Part shown: piece after piece, positions 1 to 8,000 of the stretch
How the letters are laid out: every line of letters begins with the position of its first letter
Numbering within the stretch: the stretch's first letter is position 1
Virus record (IMG/VR): IMGVR_UViG_3300017770_000046
Coordinates: 1-38,172 of that record
Length of the DNA stretch: 38,172 nt
Strand: one strand, 5' to 3'
Source of the DNA: a virus
Position numbers and translations under genes: made by a program
Notes under the pieces: model-generated
What the model was told of the DNA's origin: nothing
The model's database searches: none
The model's input: the letters and a program-made list of their open reading frames with translations, nothing else

Positions 1-2
1 GT

Positions 3-1106
3 GCAACTCAGGGTGACATCAACACCGACAACATCACAGAAGGATCTACTGCCCTATTCACCACTGCTGCACGCACAAGGTCACACTTCACGTATGGCAC
101 TGGCATTGAACATGATGGATCTGGTGCTCTTTCTGTTACTCAATCTGATATCAATACTGATAATGTCACAGAAGGATCCACAAACATCTTCTTTACCAAC
201 GCTCGCGCTAGGGGTGCATTTAGTGCTGGTGGCGATCTCGCTTATAACGCTAGCACTGGTGCATTTAGTGTAACCACCTTTAAGACTACTGATGCTCGTG
301 GCGCTGTAAGTGCTACTGGCGATCTGTCTTACAATTCTGGCACTGGCGTCTTCTCTTATACCACACCCGACTCGGATGGTATTGCTGAGGGAAGCACCAA
401 CCTTTATCACACTGCTGGTCGTGTTGATACTCGTATCGCACTTCAAGTTGGTGCAAACCTTGACCTGACTAATCAGGACACTGCTGATCTGGCAGAGGGC
501 ACTAACCTCTACTATACAGATGCTCGTGCTGATGCTCGTGTCGCACTTCAAGTTGGGGCAAACCTTGACCTGAACAGTGTAGACACTAGTGCCCTAGCAG
601 AAGGATCTAATCTTTATTACACAGACGCTCGTGCCGATGCTCGTGCATCAGCAGCCATCACCGCTTTGGGTCTTGGCACTGCTGCTACCACTGCGGCAAC
701 TGCATATGCAACTGCTGCACAGGGCACACTTGCTGCTTCTGCTACACAACCAGGTGATCTGGGTGCTGTCGCTACCAGTAATGACTATGATGATCTTACT
801 AATCTGCCCACACTCTTCTCGGGTGCCTATGCAGATCTGACTGGCAAACCTACATTATTCTCTGGTGCATACGCTGACCTGACTGGCAAACCTACATTAT
901 TCTCTGGTGCTTATGGAGACCTAACTGGTCTGCCCACACTGGGCACTGCTGCTGCAACAGCATCTACTGATTATGCTACTGCCGCACAAGGCACAACTGC
1001 TGACTCTGCACTACAAGCAGAGACGATTGATCTTACAACCCTCAAATCCGTCGCTGCGGGTGCTGCTGATTTTGCAGCATTCCAGGCTGCAATCGCTGCT
1101 CTCTAA
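3..1106 (+). CDS. Tail-fibre-like structural protein, 5'-truncated
   Basis: The frame is open from the left edge, so the N-terminus lies outside the window; about 367 residues are visible, ending at TAA. It is low-complexity and rich in Ala, Thr, Gly and Asp. A motif of the type EGS/TNLYYTDARADAR recurs (encoded around 360-640), and three tandem 14-residue units LFSGAYADLTGKPT are encoded at 813-938. Such repeats are typical of cyanophage tail fibre or virion surface proteins lying upstream of the neck genes. No catalytic motif is visible. Which fibre or baseplate protein this is cannot be decided from the C-terminal part. Confidence 0.75.
   Translation, partial: ATQGDINTDNITEGSTALFTTAARTRSHFTYGTGIEHDGSGALSVTQSDINTDNVTEGSTNIFFTNARARGAFSAGGDLAYNASTGAFSVTTFKTTDARGAVSATGDLSYNSGTGVFSYTTPDSDGIAEGSTNLYHTAGRVDTRIALQVGANLDLTNQDTADLAEGTNLYYTDARADARVALQVGANLDLNSVDTSALAEGSNLYYTDARADARASAAITALGLGTAATTAATAYATAAQGTLAASATQPGDLGAVATSNDYDDLTNLPTLFSGAYADLTGKPTLFSGAYADLTGKPTLFSGAYGDLTGLPTLGTAAATASTDYATAAQGTTADSALQAETIDLTTLKSVAAGAADFAAFQAAIAAL
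813..938 (+). repeat. Three tandem 42-bp coding repeats
   Basis: Units at 813-854, 855-896 and 897-938 encode LFSGAYADLTGKPT twice and then LFSGAYGDLTGLPT. The first two are nearly identical at the DNA level. Such repeats can change copy number by slippage or recombination and would lengthen or shorten the fibre shaft. Confidence 0.85.
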
Positions 1107-1112
1107 TAACCA

Positions 1113-1913
1113 ATGGCAATTCCAACTTCTAAGGCAGAATTAAAAGAATACTGCCTCCGTAGACTGGGTAAACCAGTCTTGGAGGTGAACGTATCTGATG
1201 ATCAGTGTGATGATGCCATCGATTATGCTATTCAAAAGTTCCAAACATATCACTATGAAGGTGCTGAGAGAGTTTATCTAAAACATCTCTTTACTTCTGC
1301 TGAAATTGCAGCGGGTCGTACTAATACAGATACTACTGGTGCTGATGGTACTACTGTCTGGTCTGAGCAAAATACATACCTAACAGTCCCAGATCATATT
1401 CTGGCAATTGAAGGTATGTTTGCTTTTACTGACAAAGGCACTCGCAGTATGTTTGATATTCGTTATCAGATGAGACTGAATGATCTGTATGACTTTACGT
1501 CTACACAGTTCTATCACTACTATATGATTCAGCAACATCTGTCTAGTATTGACTTCATGCTGGAAGGTCTGAAACCTATCAGATATAATAATGTTCAAGA
1601 CAGAGTATACATTGATTTTGACTGGACTGAGGATGCACTTTCAGATCAGTATGTGATCCTTAAATGTTGGCGTGCTTTGGATCCAAACAGTTGGACAGAA
1701 ATCTACAACCAAATGTGGATGAAAGATTATGTTACTGCTAAAATTAAAAAGCAGTGGGGTCAGAATCTTACTAAGTTCACGAATGTCCAAATGCCAGGTG
1801 GTGTCACTCTGAACGGTGAGATGATTTATAACGATGCTGTTGAGGAATTAAAGATCCTTGACGAACAACTTCGTACTACCTGGGAAACACCTCCCCTAGA
1901 CATGATAGGATGA
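1113..1913 (+). CDS. 13: Neck protein gp13 (head completion)
   Basis: A 266-residue protein starting MAIPTSKAELKEYCLRRLGKP, which I recognise as the cyanophage form of T4 gp13. T4 gp13 is 309 residues and forms the neck ring that closes the DNA-filled head before tail joining. It is followed one base later by the gp14 gene, as in T4, and then by gp15 and gp16. No motif beyond family resemblance is used. The start is the only sensible ATG after the preceding stop. Confidence 0.9.
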   Translation: MAIPTSKAELKEYCLRRLGKPVLEVNVSDDQCDDAIDYAIQKFQTYHYEGAERVYLKHLFTSAEIAAGRTNTDTTGADGTTVWSEQNTYLTVPDHILAIEGMFAFTDKGTRSMFDIRYQMRLNDLYDFTSTQFYHYYMIQQHLSSIDFMLEGLKPIRYNNVQDRVYIDFDWTEDALSDQYVILKCWRALDPNSWTEIYNQMWMKDYVTAKIKKQWGQNLTKFTNVQMPGGVTLNGEMIYNDAVEELKILDEQLRTTWETPPLDMIG

Positions 1914-1914
1914 T

Positions 1915-2790
1915 ATGGCACTTAACAGTTTCTTCACCCAAGGTACAACAGGAGAGCAGGGTCTCGTACAAGATCTCGTCGATGAGCAGATTAAAATGTT
2001 CGGCAAGAACGTGTACTATATCCCAAGAACGCTCGTCAAAGAAGATAGTGTCTTCGGAGAAGATACACTATCCAAATATACAGGCGCATTTGAAGTCGAA
2101 GTATATTTGGAAGATGCTGGTGGTTTTCGTGGTGATGGCGATATCTTCGCTAAGTTTGGTGTCAGAATTCAAGACCAGGTTACCTTCATCATATCTAAAC
2201 GAAGGTTTACAGCAGCAGTAGATGATAACGCTACTCTGATTGTGGAGGGTCGTCCTAATGAAGGAGATCTAATTCACTTCCCTATGGTGGGTAAAACATT
2301 TCAGATCCAGTATGTAGAGCATGAACAACCTTTCTTCCAGTTAGGTAAGATATACACATGGGGTTTACGTTGTGAACTCTTTGAATACAGTGATGAGGAT
2401 ATTGATACTGGCGTTGCAGAGATTGATGCTATTGAAGTCAATCATGCTAATGCTGTTGGTATGGTAATGGCCGAAGGTGGCACAGGTGATTATACAGTTG
2501 GTGAGACTGTGACTGGTGCTGTTACTAATACAACCGCCGAAGTGAAGTCTTGGGATAATGCTACTAGAACTCTTATTGTTATCAATAGGAGTGGTAGATT
2601 CTCATCTGGTGAAACTATGACAGGAGACACTAGTTCTGCCGTCTGGTCTACCTATACCTATAACACTATAAATAATGTGAACTCGGAATATGATCAAAAT
2701 GTGGCAATTGAAACTGACGCAGATGCAATCATAGATTTCACACAAACTAATCCATTCGGTGAGTTTGGTAATAAAGGGAGCACAATCTAA
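1915..2790 (+). CDS. 14: Neck protein gp14
   Basis: 291 residues; the N-terminal half (NSFFTQG, then KMFGKNVYYIPRTLVKEDS) is characteristic of gp14, which builds the neck ring with gp13 and connects head to tail. T4 gp14 is 256 residues. Residues about 190-248 hold a Gly/Thr-rich module with two GETVTG/GETMTG-like turns, which looks like an added beta-rich module. The stop codon overlaps the start of gp15 (TAATG), suggesting coupled translation. Confidence 0.9.
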   Translation: MALNSFFTQGTTGEQGLVQDLVDEQIKMFGKNVYYIPRTLVKEDSVFGEDTLSKYTGAFEVEVYLEDAGGFRGDGDIFAKFGVRIQDQVTFIISKRRFTAAVDDNATLIVEGRPNEGDLIHFPMVGKTFQIQYVEHEQPFFQLGKIYTWGLRCELFEYSDEDIDTGVAEIDAIEVNHANAVGMVMAEGGTGDYTVGETVTGAVTNTTAEVKSWDNATRTLIVINRSGRFSSGETMTGDTSSAVWSTYTYNTINNVNSEYDQNVAIETDADAIIDFTQTNPFGEFGNKGSTI

Positions 2791-3833
2791 TGCTAGGAAC
2801 TTATTCATATCACGGTGTAATTAAAAAAACCGTGGTTGCCTTTGGCACACTATTTAATAACATTGAGATCAGAAGATCCCAAGGATCCAAAACTGAGGTC
2901 ATGAAAGTGCCTTTGGCATATGGACCTAAGGATAAGTTCTTAGCGCGTCTGCGTCAACTTGGTGATCTTACTACCAAGGATCAGGTGCAGATTACTCTGC
3001 CTAGGATTGCATTTGAGATTCAAGCAATCACATATGATCCAACAAGAAAGTTATCACCCACACAGTATATTAGAAATACTACTGCCGCTGGTGCTAACAA
3101 CAAGGGGTTCATGCCAATCCCATATAATATTAATTTTGAATTAGCAATCCTTAGTAAGAACCAGGATGATGCTCTTCAAATCATTGAGCAAATTCTACCA
3201 TTCTTTCAACCAAGTTTCAACATCACAATGAACTTGGTACCAGAACTTGGTGAGAAGAGAGACTACCCAATTACACTGGCAAGTATTGATTATGATGATC
3301 AGTATGAAGGAGATTATGATACTCGCAGAACTCTAATTTATACCTTACAGTTTGTTGCTAAGACATTCTTGTATGGTCCTGTACAGGATAACAGTGGTGA
3401 GATTATCACCAAGGCAATTGTGGATTACGCTACTGATTCTGTCAGAACAGCACCAAGAGAGGTGCGTTACACTGCTACTCCTGCATCTACAATTGATAGA
3501 AACTCTGACGCAACAACTACGTTGTCGTCAGCGTGTGATGATAATGATGGAATCATTAAAGTTACAGATGCATCTGGTCTTGTTATTCATACGAATATCC
3601 AGATCGATGATGAAGTTATGCGTATCGCTAAGATCGACGGAACACAGGTATTCGTTACCCGTGCTTGGTTGAACTCAACGAATGCAGCACACACTAACGG
3701 ATCAGCGATTCATAGGATTACTGAGGCAGATCATGCCTTAGTTGATTCTGATGACAACTTCGGATTTAATGAACTATTCAGTGAATTTACAGATGGACTC
3801 TCACGAAACCCAACCACAGGCGCAGACGAGTAA
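2790..3833 (+). CDS. 15: Tail sheath stabiliser gp15 (tail terminator)
   Basis: 347 residues; the segment YSYHGVIKKTVVAFGTLFNN and position after gp14 identify it as T4 gp15 (272 residues), which caps the tail tube and sheath and receives the head. Residues about 243-310 form a module ending in IDDEVM, FVTRAW and AAHTNGS that the T4 protein would not need. The same module type appears twice in gp18 of this window. The 3' end overlaps the likely start of gp16. Confidence 0.9.
   Translation: MLGTYSYHGVIKKTVVAFGTLFNNIEIRRSQGSKTEVMKVPLAYGPKDKFLARLRQLGDLTTKDQVQITLPRIAFEIQAITYDPTRKLSPTQYIRNTTAAGANNKGFMPIPYNINFELAILSKNQDDALQIIEQILPFFQPSFNITMNLVPELGEKRDYPITLASIDYDDQYEGDYDTRRTLIYTLQFVAKTFLYGPVQDNSGEIITKAIVDYATDSVRTAPREVRYTATPASTIDRNSDATTTLSSACDDNDGIIKVTDASGLVIHTNIQIDDEVMRIAKIDGTQVFVTRAWLNSTNAAHTNGSAIHRITEADHALVDSDDNFGFNELFSEFTDGLSRNPTTGADE
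3516..3719 (+). repeat. gp15 copy of the shared structural module
   Basis: Encodes residues about 243-310 of gp15 with IDDEVMRI, TQVFVTRAW and AAHTNGSAIH, matching by eye the two modules in gp18. Confidence 0.7.
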
Positions 3834-4242
3834 GTATGATGGCATTGAGGATGCTCTCGATGTCAAAACTGAAATCGTCAAAGATGCAACACCAACACCT
3901 GTTACTGAGGTAGAAGTAACTACTTCCACCAAAGAACAATTAAAGAAAGACTATGAGTATACTCGTGGGAATCTTTACTCTCTGATCGAGAAAGGTCAAG
4001 AGGCAGTTGATGGCATCCTTGAATTAGCACAAGAGTCAGATCAACCAAGAGCATTTGAAGTTGCTGGACAGTTGATTAAACATGTGGGTGATGTTGCTGA
4101 CAAACTAATTGATCTACAAAAGAAGGTCAATGACATTGAAGCACCAACTAAAACCAAAGAAGTTACCACAACAAACAATACTATGTTTGTAGGTAGCACA
4201 GCAGATCTTGCCAAGTTTCTAAAAGCGCAGCAAGATAAATAA
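3793..4242 (+). CDS. 16: Small terminase subunit gp16
   Basis: 149 residues from the chosen ATG (MDSHETQPQ...), close to T4 gp16 (164). The central helical region YEYTRGNLYSLIEKGQEA followed by EVAGQLIKHVGDVADKL is diagnostic of the T4 small terminase oligomerisation core. It recognises concatemeric DNA and regulates gp17. The start overlaps the gp15 3' end by 41 bases. An in-frame ATG at 3769 is an alternative, and neither has a strong Shine-Dalgarno sequence. gp17 lies 4.3 kb downstream, separated by an accessory block, whereas T4 has 16 and 17 adjacent. Confidence 0.88.
   Translation: MDSHETQPQAQTSKYDGIEDALDVKTEIVKDATPTPVTEVEVTTSTKEQLKKDYEYTRGNLYSLIEKGQEAVDGILELAQESDQPRAFEVAGQLIKHVGDVADKLIDLQKKVNDIEAPTKTKEVTTTNNTMFVGSTADLAKFLKAQQDK
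4234..4241 (+). promoter_or_regulatory. Late promoter candidate GATAAATA
   Basis: Matches the T4-type late element nATAAATA at the end of gp16. It lies about 25 bases before the ATG at 4267, suitable to drive the downstream accessory block. Confidence 0.55.
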
Positions 4243-4266
4243 TAAAAACAACCAAGTAGTATAACC

Positions 4267-4548
4267 ATGGATAGAGTTCGTGTACTGGCTACTGAGGTAA
4301 CCCTCAGTGCAGCAACCAATCTGGGTAAGGCGACCGCTGTTCGTGTTGTCAATGACACTGCCGCCACCATCGTCTTAGTTATTGACGATGGTCCTGTTGT
4401 AACTGAGCGTGGAGACGGCACTAAGTATGTCGCTCTTGGATCACGTAATGCCAGTGTTGAGGCGGGTGGTGTTGTCTACTTGGAAAAAGATCCACTCGAA
4501 ACCATCGATGGCGCTGGTCTGAAATGTACAAAAGTAGCACGTCAGTAA
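4267..4548 (+). CDS. Conserved cyanophage protein, probably structural
   Basis: 93 residues (MDRVRVLATEVTLS...), rich in Val, Ala, Gly and Thr with alternating hydrophobics suggesting an all-beta fold. No cysteine cluster, membrane segment or enzyme motif is visible. It sits directly behind a late promoter between gp16 and a basic protein, so late expression and a virion-associated role are plausible. Function is not recognised. Confidence 0.7.
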   Translation: MDRVRVLATEVTLSAATNLGKATAVRVVNDTAATIVLVIDDGPVVTERGDGTKYVALGSRNASVEAGGVVYLEKDPLETIDGAGLKCTKVARQ

Positions 4549-4549
4549 C

Positions 4550-5800
4550 ATGAATTTTTTCAAAGAAGAAGAATCAGATCGTCTTAAAGACAGACGCATG
4601 GAGCGCGGCGGTGTTGATGGCAACAACCGTTATAACAAAGCACCTGGCAAACCCAATACATGGGGTAAGAAACCTGGTAAAAAATATGATGGTATGTCTG
4701 CACTTGAAAAAGTGAAAGCAGATATCCGTGCCAAGCATGGTAAAGGTGCTATCAAAGAAGACGCCAAGATGGGCAAGCAGTCAGATGAGAAACTGGCAGC
4801 GTTGCATAAGCAAGTCAGTGGTGCTGACCAGAGTCTCCCATCTAATCAATTCATGTTGAAGAGAGTGACAAAGGAAATGAATCGCAGAAAGAAAGCAACT
4901 AAAACTGAGGGTTATGCCCCTGGTGATGTTGATCAGAAGGTTGGTGCTGTAACTCCTATCCCTAAGAAGGATCAAGATGATGCTCGTGCAAGAATCCTTG
5001 CTAAGGCAAAGGCTAAGCGTGCTGCACGCTTGAAGAGTGAAGGAGTAATCGTTGAAGGTAAGAAAAAGTGCAAAGAATGTGGGGGTAAAGGATGCTCTCA
5101 CTGTAAGGACAAAGGTTACATGGTGACTCACGATTGTTCAAAGAAAATTGAACATGCTGAGTGGGGTGTTGGTGAGTGTATCTCTGAGATGCATACACTA
5201 GATGAGCAAGGTAACATCACTCACTATGATATTCTCTTTGAGCATGGTGTAGAGCAAAATGTACCTGTCGAACTTCTCACTACTTTGGTATCTGAGATGC
5301 ATGAACATGCTATCAACGATGAGAAGAATGAGATTGTAGAGAAGAAAGGTCTGTGGGCAAACATTCACGCCAAGCGTAAGCGTGGTGAGAAACCTGCTAA
5401 GAAGGGTGATAAGGATTATCCTGCTACTCTGAAAGTGGAACGTGCTGACATGTGGCATCCAGATCCTGAGAAGGATAAGAAACTGGGTGGTCCTGGTGCT
5501 AATGCTCGTGCCCGTGAGGATAGTGCTGCTGCATCTAAACCAAAGGCAGATCCTAAGAAACTGAAAGATGGTGAGTCCTACATGGACTATTCCAAGCGTC
5601 AGAAGGCAGCAAAGTCTGGTACTGCTGCTAGCAGATTAGCAGCGAAAGGTGCTAAGACTGGATCAGGTCAAGCACCTAAGGAGCGTAAGCGCGACAAGGT
5701 TGGTAAGGCACTTGGTAAACTGGTTGATAAGATCGGTGGTATCAAGAAAGAAGGCAAGTCCTACAAAGAGTTCTGTATTGAGGCTAGTGATCATGGCTGA
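4550..5800 (+). CDS. Large lysine-rich protein with a CxxC zinc-knuckle
   Basis: 416 residues, very rich in Lys, Asp, Glu, Gly and Ala, likely largely disordered. Residues about 174-185 read CKECGGKGCSHC, resembling the DnaJ CxxCxGxG zinc-binding repeat but only one cluster pair. IVE|G at 167-170 matches the (I/L)xE|(A/G) consensus of the T4 prohead protease. The C-terminal SYKEFCIEA resembles the SFKEYIFEA start of the protein encoded at 5915. The ATG follows the previous stop by one base. Function unknown; a basic protein packaged with DNA is one possibility. Confidence 0.7.
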   Translation: MNFFKEEESDRLKDRRMERGGVDGNNRYNKAPGKPNTWGKKPGKKYDGMSALEKVKADIRAKHGKGAIKEDAKMGKQSDEKLAALHKQVSGADQSLPSNQFMLKRVTKEMNRRKKATKTEGYAPGDVDQKVGAVTPIPKKDQDDARARILAKAKAKRAARLKSEGVIVEGKKKCKECGGKGCSHCKDKGYMVTHDCSKKIEHAEWGVGECISEMHTLDEQGNITHYDILFEHGVEQNVPVELLTTLVSEMHEHAINDEKNEIVEKKGLWANIHAKRKRGEKPAKKGDKDYPATLKVERADMWHPDPEKDKKLGGPGANARAREDSAAASKPKADPKKLKDGESYMDYSKRQKAAKSGTAASRLAAKGAKTGSGQAPKERKRDKVGKALGKLVDKIGGIKKEGKSYKEFCIEASDHG

Positions 5801-5918
5801 AAAATTAGATAATGGCACGTACAAGTGCCCTTATTGTGGATTGACATCCCCAAGAAACCACCAACGTCCTAAGACTTGGATGGAAAAGCATGAAGCAAAC
5901 TGCCCTAAAAGACCATGA
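5793..5918 (+). CDS. Small zinc-finger protein, 41 aa
   Basis: Starts MAEKLDNGTYKCPYCG and ends near HEANCPKRP. CPYC plus a later H-x3-C gives a C2HC-type single zinc finger resembling the eukaryote-like C2H2/C2HC fingers. It overlaps the end of the previous gene by eight bases and the next start by four (ATGA), suggesting translational coupling. Partner unknown: DNA, RNA or protein binding are all possible. Confidence 0.65.
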   Translation: MAEKLDNGTYKCPYCGLTSPRNHQRPKTWMEKHEANCPKRP

Positions 5919-6400
5919 TCAGTTTTAAAGAATACATTTTCGAGGCAAAGAATTGTCCCGAAGGAACTAGTTACTGTAACAAGTGTGGGTCTTGTGTTCA
6001 AAAAACCTGTGATCAAAAGAAGGCAGAGAAGACAATGAAAGAAGATGCTACTTCTAATAAGAAGATGCAACTTCAAAGAAAGCAACTCATGCTTAATCGT
6101 CAGAAACTGCAACTGCAAATGAAGTCAGTGCAGAAGAAGGATGCGTCTCAGGACATGAGCATGAAAGAAAGTGCATGGCAGCGTAAGGAAGGTAAGAACA
6201 AAGAAGGTGGATTGAACGAGAAAGGACGCAAGTCTTATGAACGTGAGAATCCTGGTTCTGATCTGAAAGCACCCCAACCTGAGGGTGGTCCTCGTAAGAG
6301 ATCATTCTGTGCTCGTATGGGTGGCAACAAAGGTCCTATGAAGGACGAGAAGGGACGCCCAACTCGCAAAGCATTGGCGTTAAGAAAGTGGAAATGTTAG
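5915..6400 (+). CDS. Basic cyanophage protein with FCARMGG...WKC C-terminus (DUF6321-like)
   Basis: 161 residues. The N-terminus MISFKEYIFEA contains IFE|A, matching the T4 gp21 prohead-protease consensus. It is followed by a cysteine-rich stretch (NCPEGTSYCNKCGSC) and a Gln/Lys-rich coiled-coil-like region. The end is a conserved basic segment (SFCARMGG, then TRKALALRKWKC) that I recall from phage proteins grouped as DUF6321. A basic, protease-tagged protein would fit an internal head protein, but this is inference; no function is established. Confidence 0.7.
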   Translation: MISFKEYIFEAKNCPEGTSYCNKCGSCVQKTCDQKKAEKTMKEDATSNKKMQLQRKQLMLNRQKLQLQMKSVQKKDASQDMSMKESAWQRKEGKNKEGGLNEKGRKSYERENPGSDLKAPQPEGGPRKRSFCARMGGNKGPMKDEKGRPTRKALALRKWKC

Positions 6401-6615
6401 GATTCTATATTATATTCGGTGCCATAGTTTGTCTCATATGTTATGCTGGCACCGAAGAAACCATGCGTCTCTTTGCTTTCGTTGACATCCATATTAGATA
6501 CAGTTTTGTTAAACTAAAATTATATTTCTTAAAACAAAGGGTAAGGCGTCAGTTAAGCAAAGATCTCGGGGACTACTCAAAACTAATTAAGGAAATTAAA
6601 GATGACCAACGATAA
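6394..6615 (+). CDS. Small membrane protein with basic tail
   Basis: 73 residues from ATG 6394, which overlaps the preceding stop. An in-frame GTG at 6388 is the alternative start. The first ~20 residues (LGFYIIFGAIVCLICYAG) form one transmembrane helix; the rest is basic (LKQRVRRQLSK) and likely cytoplasmic. Family not recognised. It belongs to a run of small overlapping genes up to the thermonuclease. Confidence 0.6.
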   Translation: MLGFYIIFGAIVCLICYAGTEETMRLFAFVDIHIRYSFVKLKLYFLKQRVRRQLSKDLGDYSKLIKEIKDDQR

Positions 6616-6871
6616 GGAACTGTCGGATCTCAAAATTGAGAGAAAGGAATGTCCTAAATGTGGTGCTACTTGGATCAACGGTCAACACCGTTGGAACACA
6701 GGTGCTATGGGTAGTGAACTAGACCTGGCAGGTTTGGTATGTAATACCCTAGCAGATCAAACTTGCATCAATCCCATACGAGGTATAGAAGGTGGTGATA
6801 CGTGGGAGGATAGATTTGCGACTATACATAAGTTAGATAGAGAGAAGCGTGATGAATTCGAGGCTGAATAA
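6602..6871 (+). CDS. Conserved zinc-ribbon-like hypothetical protein
   Basis: 89 residues; residues 17-20 CPKCGATW form a CxxC knuckle, with further cysteines in VCNTLADQTC giving a possible second metal-ligand pair. The segment GQHRWNTGAMGSELDLAG has a conserved feel in T4-like cyanophages. The start overlaps the end of the upstream membrane-protein gene. Function unknown. Confidence 0.65.
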   Translation: MTNDKELSDLKIERKECPKCGATWINGQHRWNTGAMGSELDLAGLVCNTLADQTCINPIRGIEGGDTWEDRFATIHKLDREKRDEFEAE

Positions 6872-6971
6872 ACGTGTTGGTCCTCTGACACAAAAGGAGC
6901 GCGAAGAACATCAAATGCTTATGCTATCTCTTCGTGCTAGAATTCAAGAACTTCGCGAGCAAGATCAATGA
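6852..6971 (+). CDS. Tiny basic helical protein, 39 aa
   Basis: ATG within the end of the preceding gene; reads MNSRLNKRVGPLTQ... and ends LREQDQ before TGA. Highly charged and probably one helix. Its stop overlaps the next ATG (TGATG), the same coupling seen along this cluster, which supports it as real. Family not recognised. Confidence 0.5.
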   Translation: MNSRLNKRVGPLTQKEREEHQMLMLSLRARIQELREQDQ

Positions 6972-7129
6972 TGTTGCAGTTTGCTAGGTTCTGTGGAACA
7001 GTATTAAATAACCCATGGGGATGTGGACTATTGGCATGGTGCCTGGTCTTCGTTCCCATTATTGGTATGTGGGCAGTACATACTTATGGGTGGCAACATT
7101 GGGAACCATTTCATAGGAGTCACAAGTGA
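6971..7129 (+). CDS. Small Trp-rich membrane protein, 52 aa
   Basis: Starts MLQFARFCGTVL and contains one hydrophobic helix around LLAWCLVFVPIIGMW (residues about 20-34), followed by a Trp/His-rich tail ending HRSHK. It overlaps the previous stop by one base and the next GTG start by four (GTGA). No family recognised. The tight coupling is the main evidence. Confidence 0.5.
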   Translation: MLQFARFCGTVLNNPWGCGLLAWCLVFVPIIGMWAVHTYGWQHWEPFHRSHK

Positions 7130-7587
7130 GAGTTGGATTAGTAGGTTTGGGTAAGTTGGGTCAGAATATATGTAAGCAACTAATTGATAATGATGTTGAA
7201 GTTTATAGTTATCACACAGACCGTCCCATACAAGATGAAGTATATGAACAAGGCAATCTAACTGGTTACGTTACATCATTAGAACTACTAAGAAATAAAA
7301 TCAAGTTTGATACAAATATACATATTAGTGTAGGTGAAAAACCAGGTGTTTATATACTAACAGATAACTCATTCGATGAGTTAGTATTACATTGCGATCC
7401 TAGCGATGTAATTATTGATTACACAGATCATAATTATGGTGTAGATAGAAAAACATACGCTGAAAAACTAGGAGTAAGTTATATCCATGGTGGCCTTTAC
7501 GGTCATAAGTATGCGATCCTTTCTTGTCAAAATGTCCTTAGCATTCTCTCACTAAATGGAACACGAAGAAGAGGAACACAGTTATGA
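7126..7587 (+). CDS. Lone NAD(P)-binding domain resembling 6-phosphogluconate dehydrogenase
   Basis: 153 residues starting at GTG (VRVGLVGLGKLG), a clear GxGxxG Rossmann start. The segment SDVIIDYTDHNYGVDRKTYA followed by LGVSYIHGGLYG aligns by eye with the Gnd region IIDGGNSxYKDT...G..F.DVGTSGG. The glycines of the GGN signature are replaced and the protein stops after the nucleotide-binding domain, with no helical catalytic domain. Cyanophages often carry a full gnd for the pentose phosphate pathway. This may be a decayed remnant or a repurposed NAD-binding protein. Confidence 0.65.
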   Translation: MRVGLVGLGKLGQNICKQLIDNDVEVYSYHTDRPIQDEVYEQGNLTGYVTSLELLRNKIKFDTNIHISVGEKPGVYILTDNSFDELVLHCDPSDVIIDYTDHNYGVDRKTYAEKLGVSYIHGGLYGHKYAILSCQNVLSILSLNGTRRRGTQL

Positions 7588-7753
7588 CTATCAAGTATCA
7601 CTCAGAATAGCAGATGTATATGCTCTACATGATTGTGTCTGCGAACGTCTTAGGATGTGGGCAGGCGGTGAACCAATGCAGCAAGAACACTTATATTATT
7701 TGAGAGATTCTCTCTATCGTATTATTCTAGAAGACAGGTTTGAAAATTTATGA
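7556..7753 (+). CDS. Conserved small hypothetical protein
   Basis: 65 residues, acidic start MEHEEEEHSYDY then a mostly helical body with DVYALHDCVCERLRMW. It overlaps the 3' end of the NAD-domain gene by 32 bases and its stop overlaps the next ATG. No motif gives a function. Confidence 0.6.
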   Translation: MEHEEEEHSYDYQVSLRIADVYALHDCVCERLRMWAGGEPMQQEHLYYLRDSLYRIILEDRFENL

Positions 7754-7926
7754 AATTTGAATTAGATATGGAGGACTACGCTATCATCCTCAATGCGCTA
7801 CACTACTATAAGAAAGTAGAGAAGCGTGGCAACTTCAAACAATACAATGAAGATCGTGTCAATCAGTTGCGAGACAAGATGGCATATCAATTAGTACCTA
7901 GTGAATATTGCGAACCTAAATCATGA
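7750..7926 (+). CDS. Small hypothetical protein, 58 aa
   Basis: Reads MKFELDMEDYAIILNAL... and ends EYCEPKS. Helical, with resemblance in style to the preceding protein (ED-Y-A-L pattern near the start), so the two might be paralogues. ATGA overlaps at both ends. Function unknown. Confidence 0.55.
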   Translation: MKFELDMEDYAIILNALHYYKKVEKRGNFKQYNEDRVNQLRDKMAYQLVPSEYCEPKS

Positions 7927-8000
7927 GTGCTGTATTTGTGTTTGGATTTGTTTTGCTACTCACGATAGGAATGGAACTTACTTGGCCTGTTAAGAAATGA
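7923..8000 (+). CDS. 25-aa membrane micropeptide
   Basis: Reads MSAVFVFGFVLLLTIGMELT and then WPVKK before TGA: a single transmembrane helix with a short basic end. It overlaps the upstream stop and downstream start by four bases each (ATGA). Length alone would not support it; the two-sided coupling does. Confidence 0.45.
   Translation: MSAVFVFGFVLLLTIGMELTWPVKK

Noticed and set aside
81-551. Long minus-strand open frame opposite the fibre-like gene
   Set aside because: It is the mirror of a repetitive Ala/Thr/Asp-rich coding strand with no upstream ribosome site, and all supported genes are on the + strand.
7003-7010. ATTAAATA as a late promoter
   Set aside because: It lies inside a small coding frame more than 110 bases from the next supported start, unlike the other elements.
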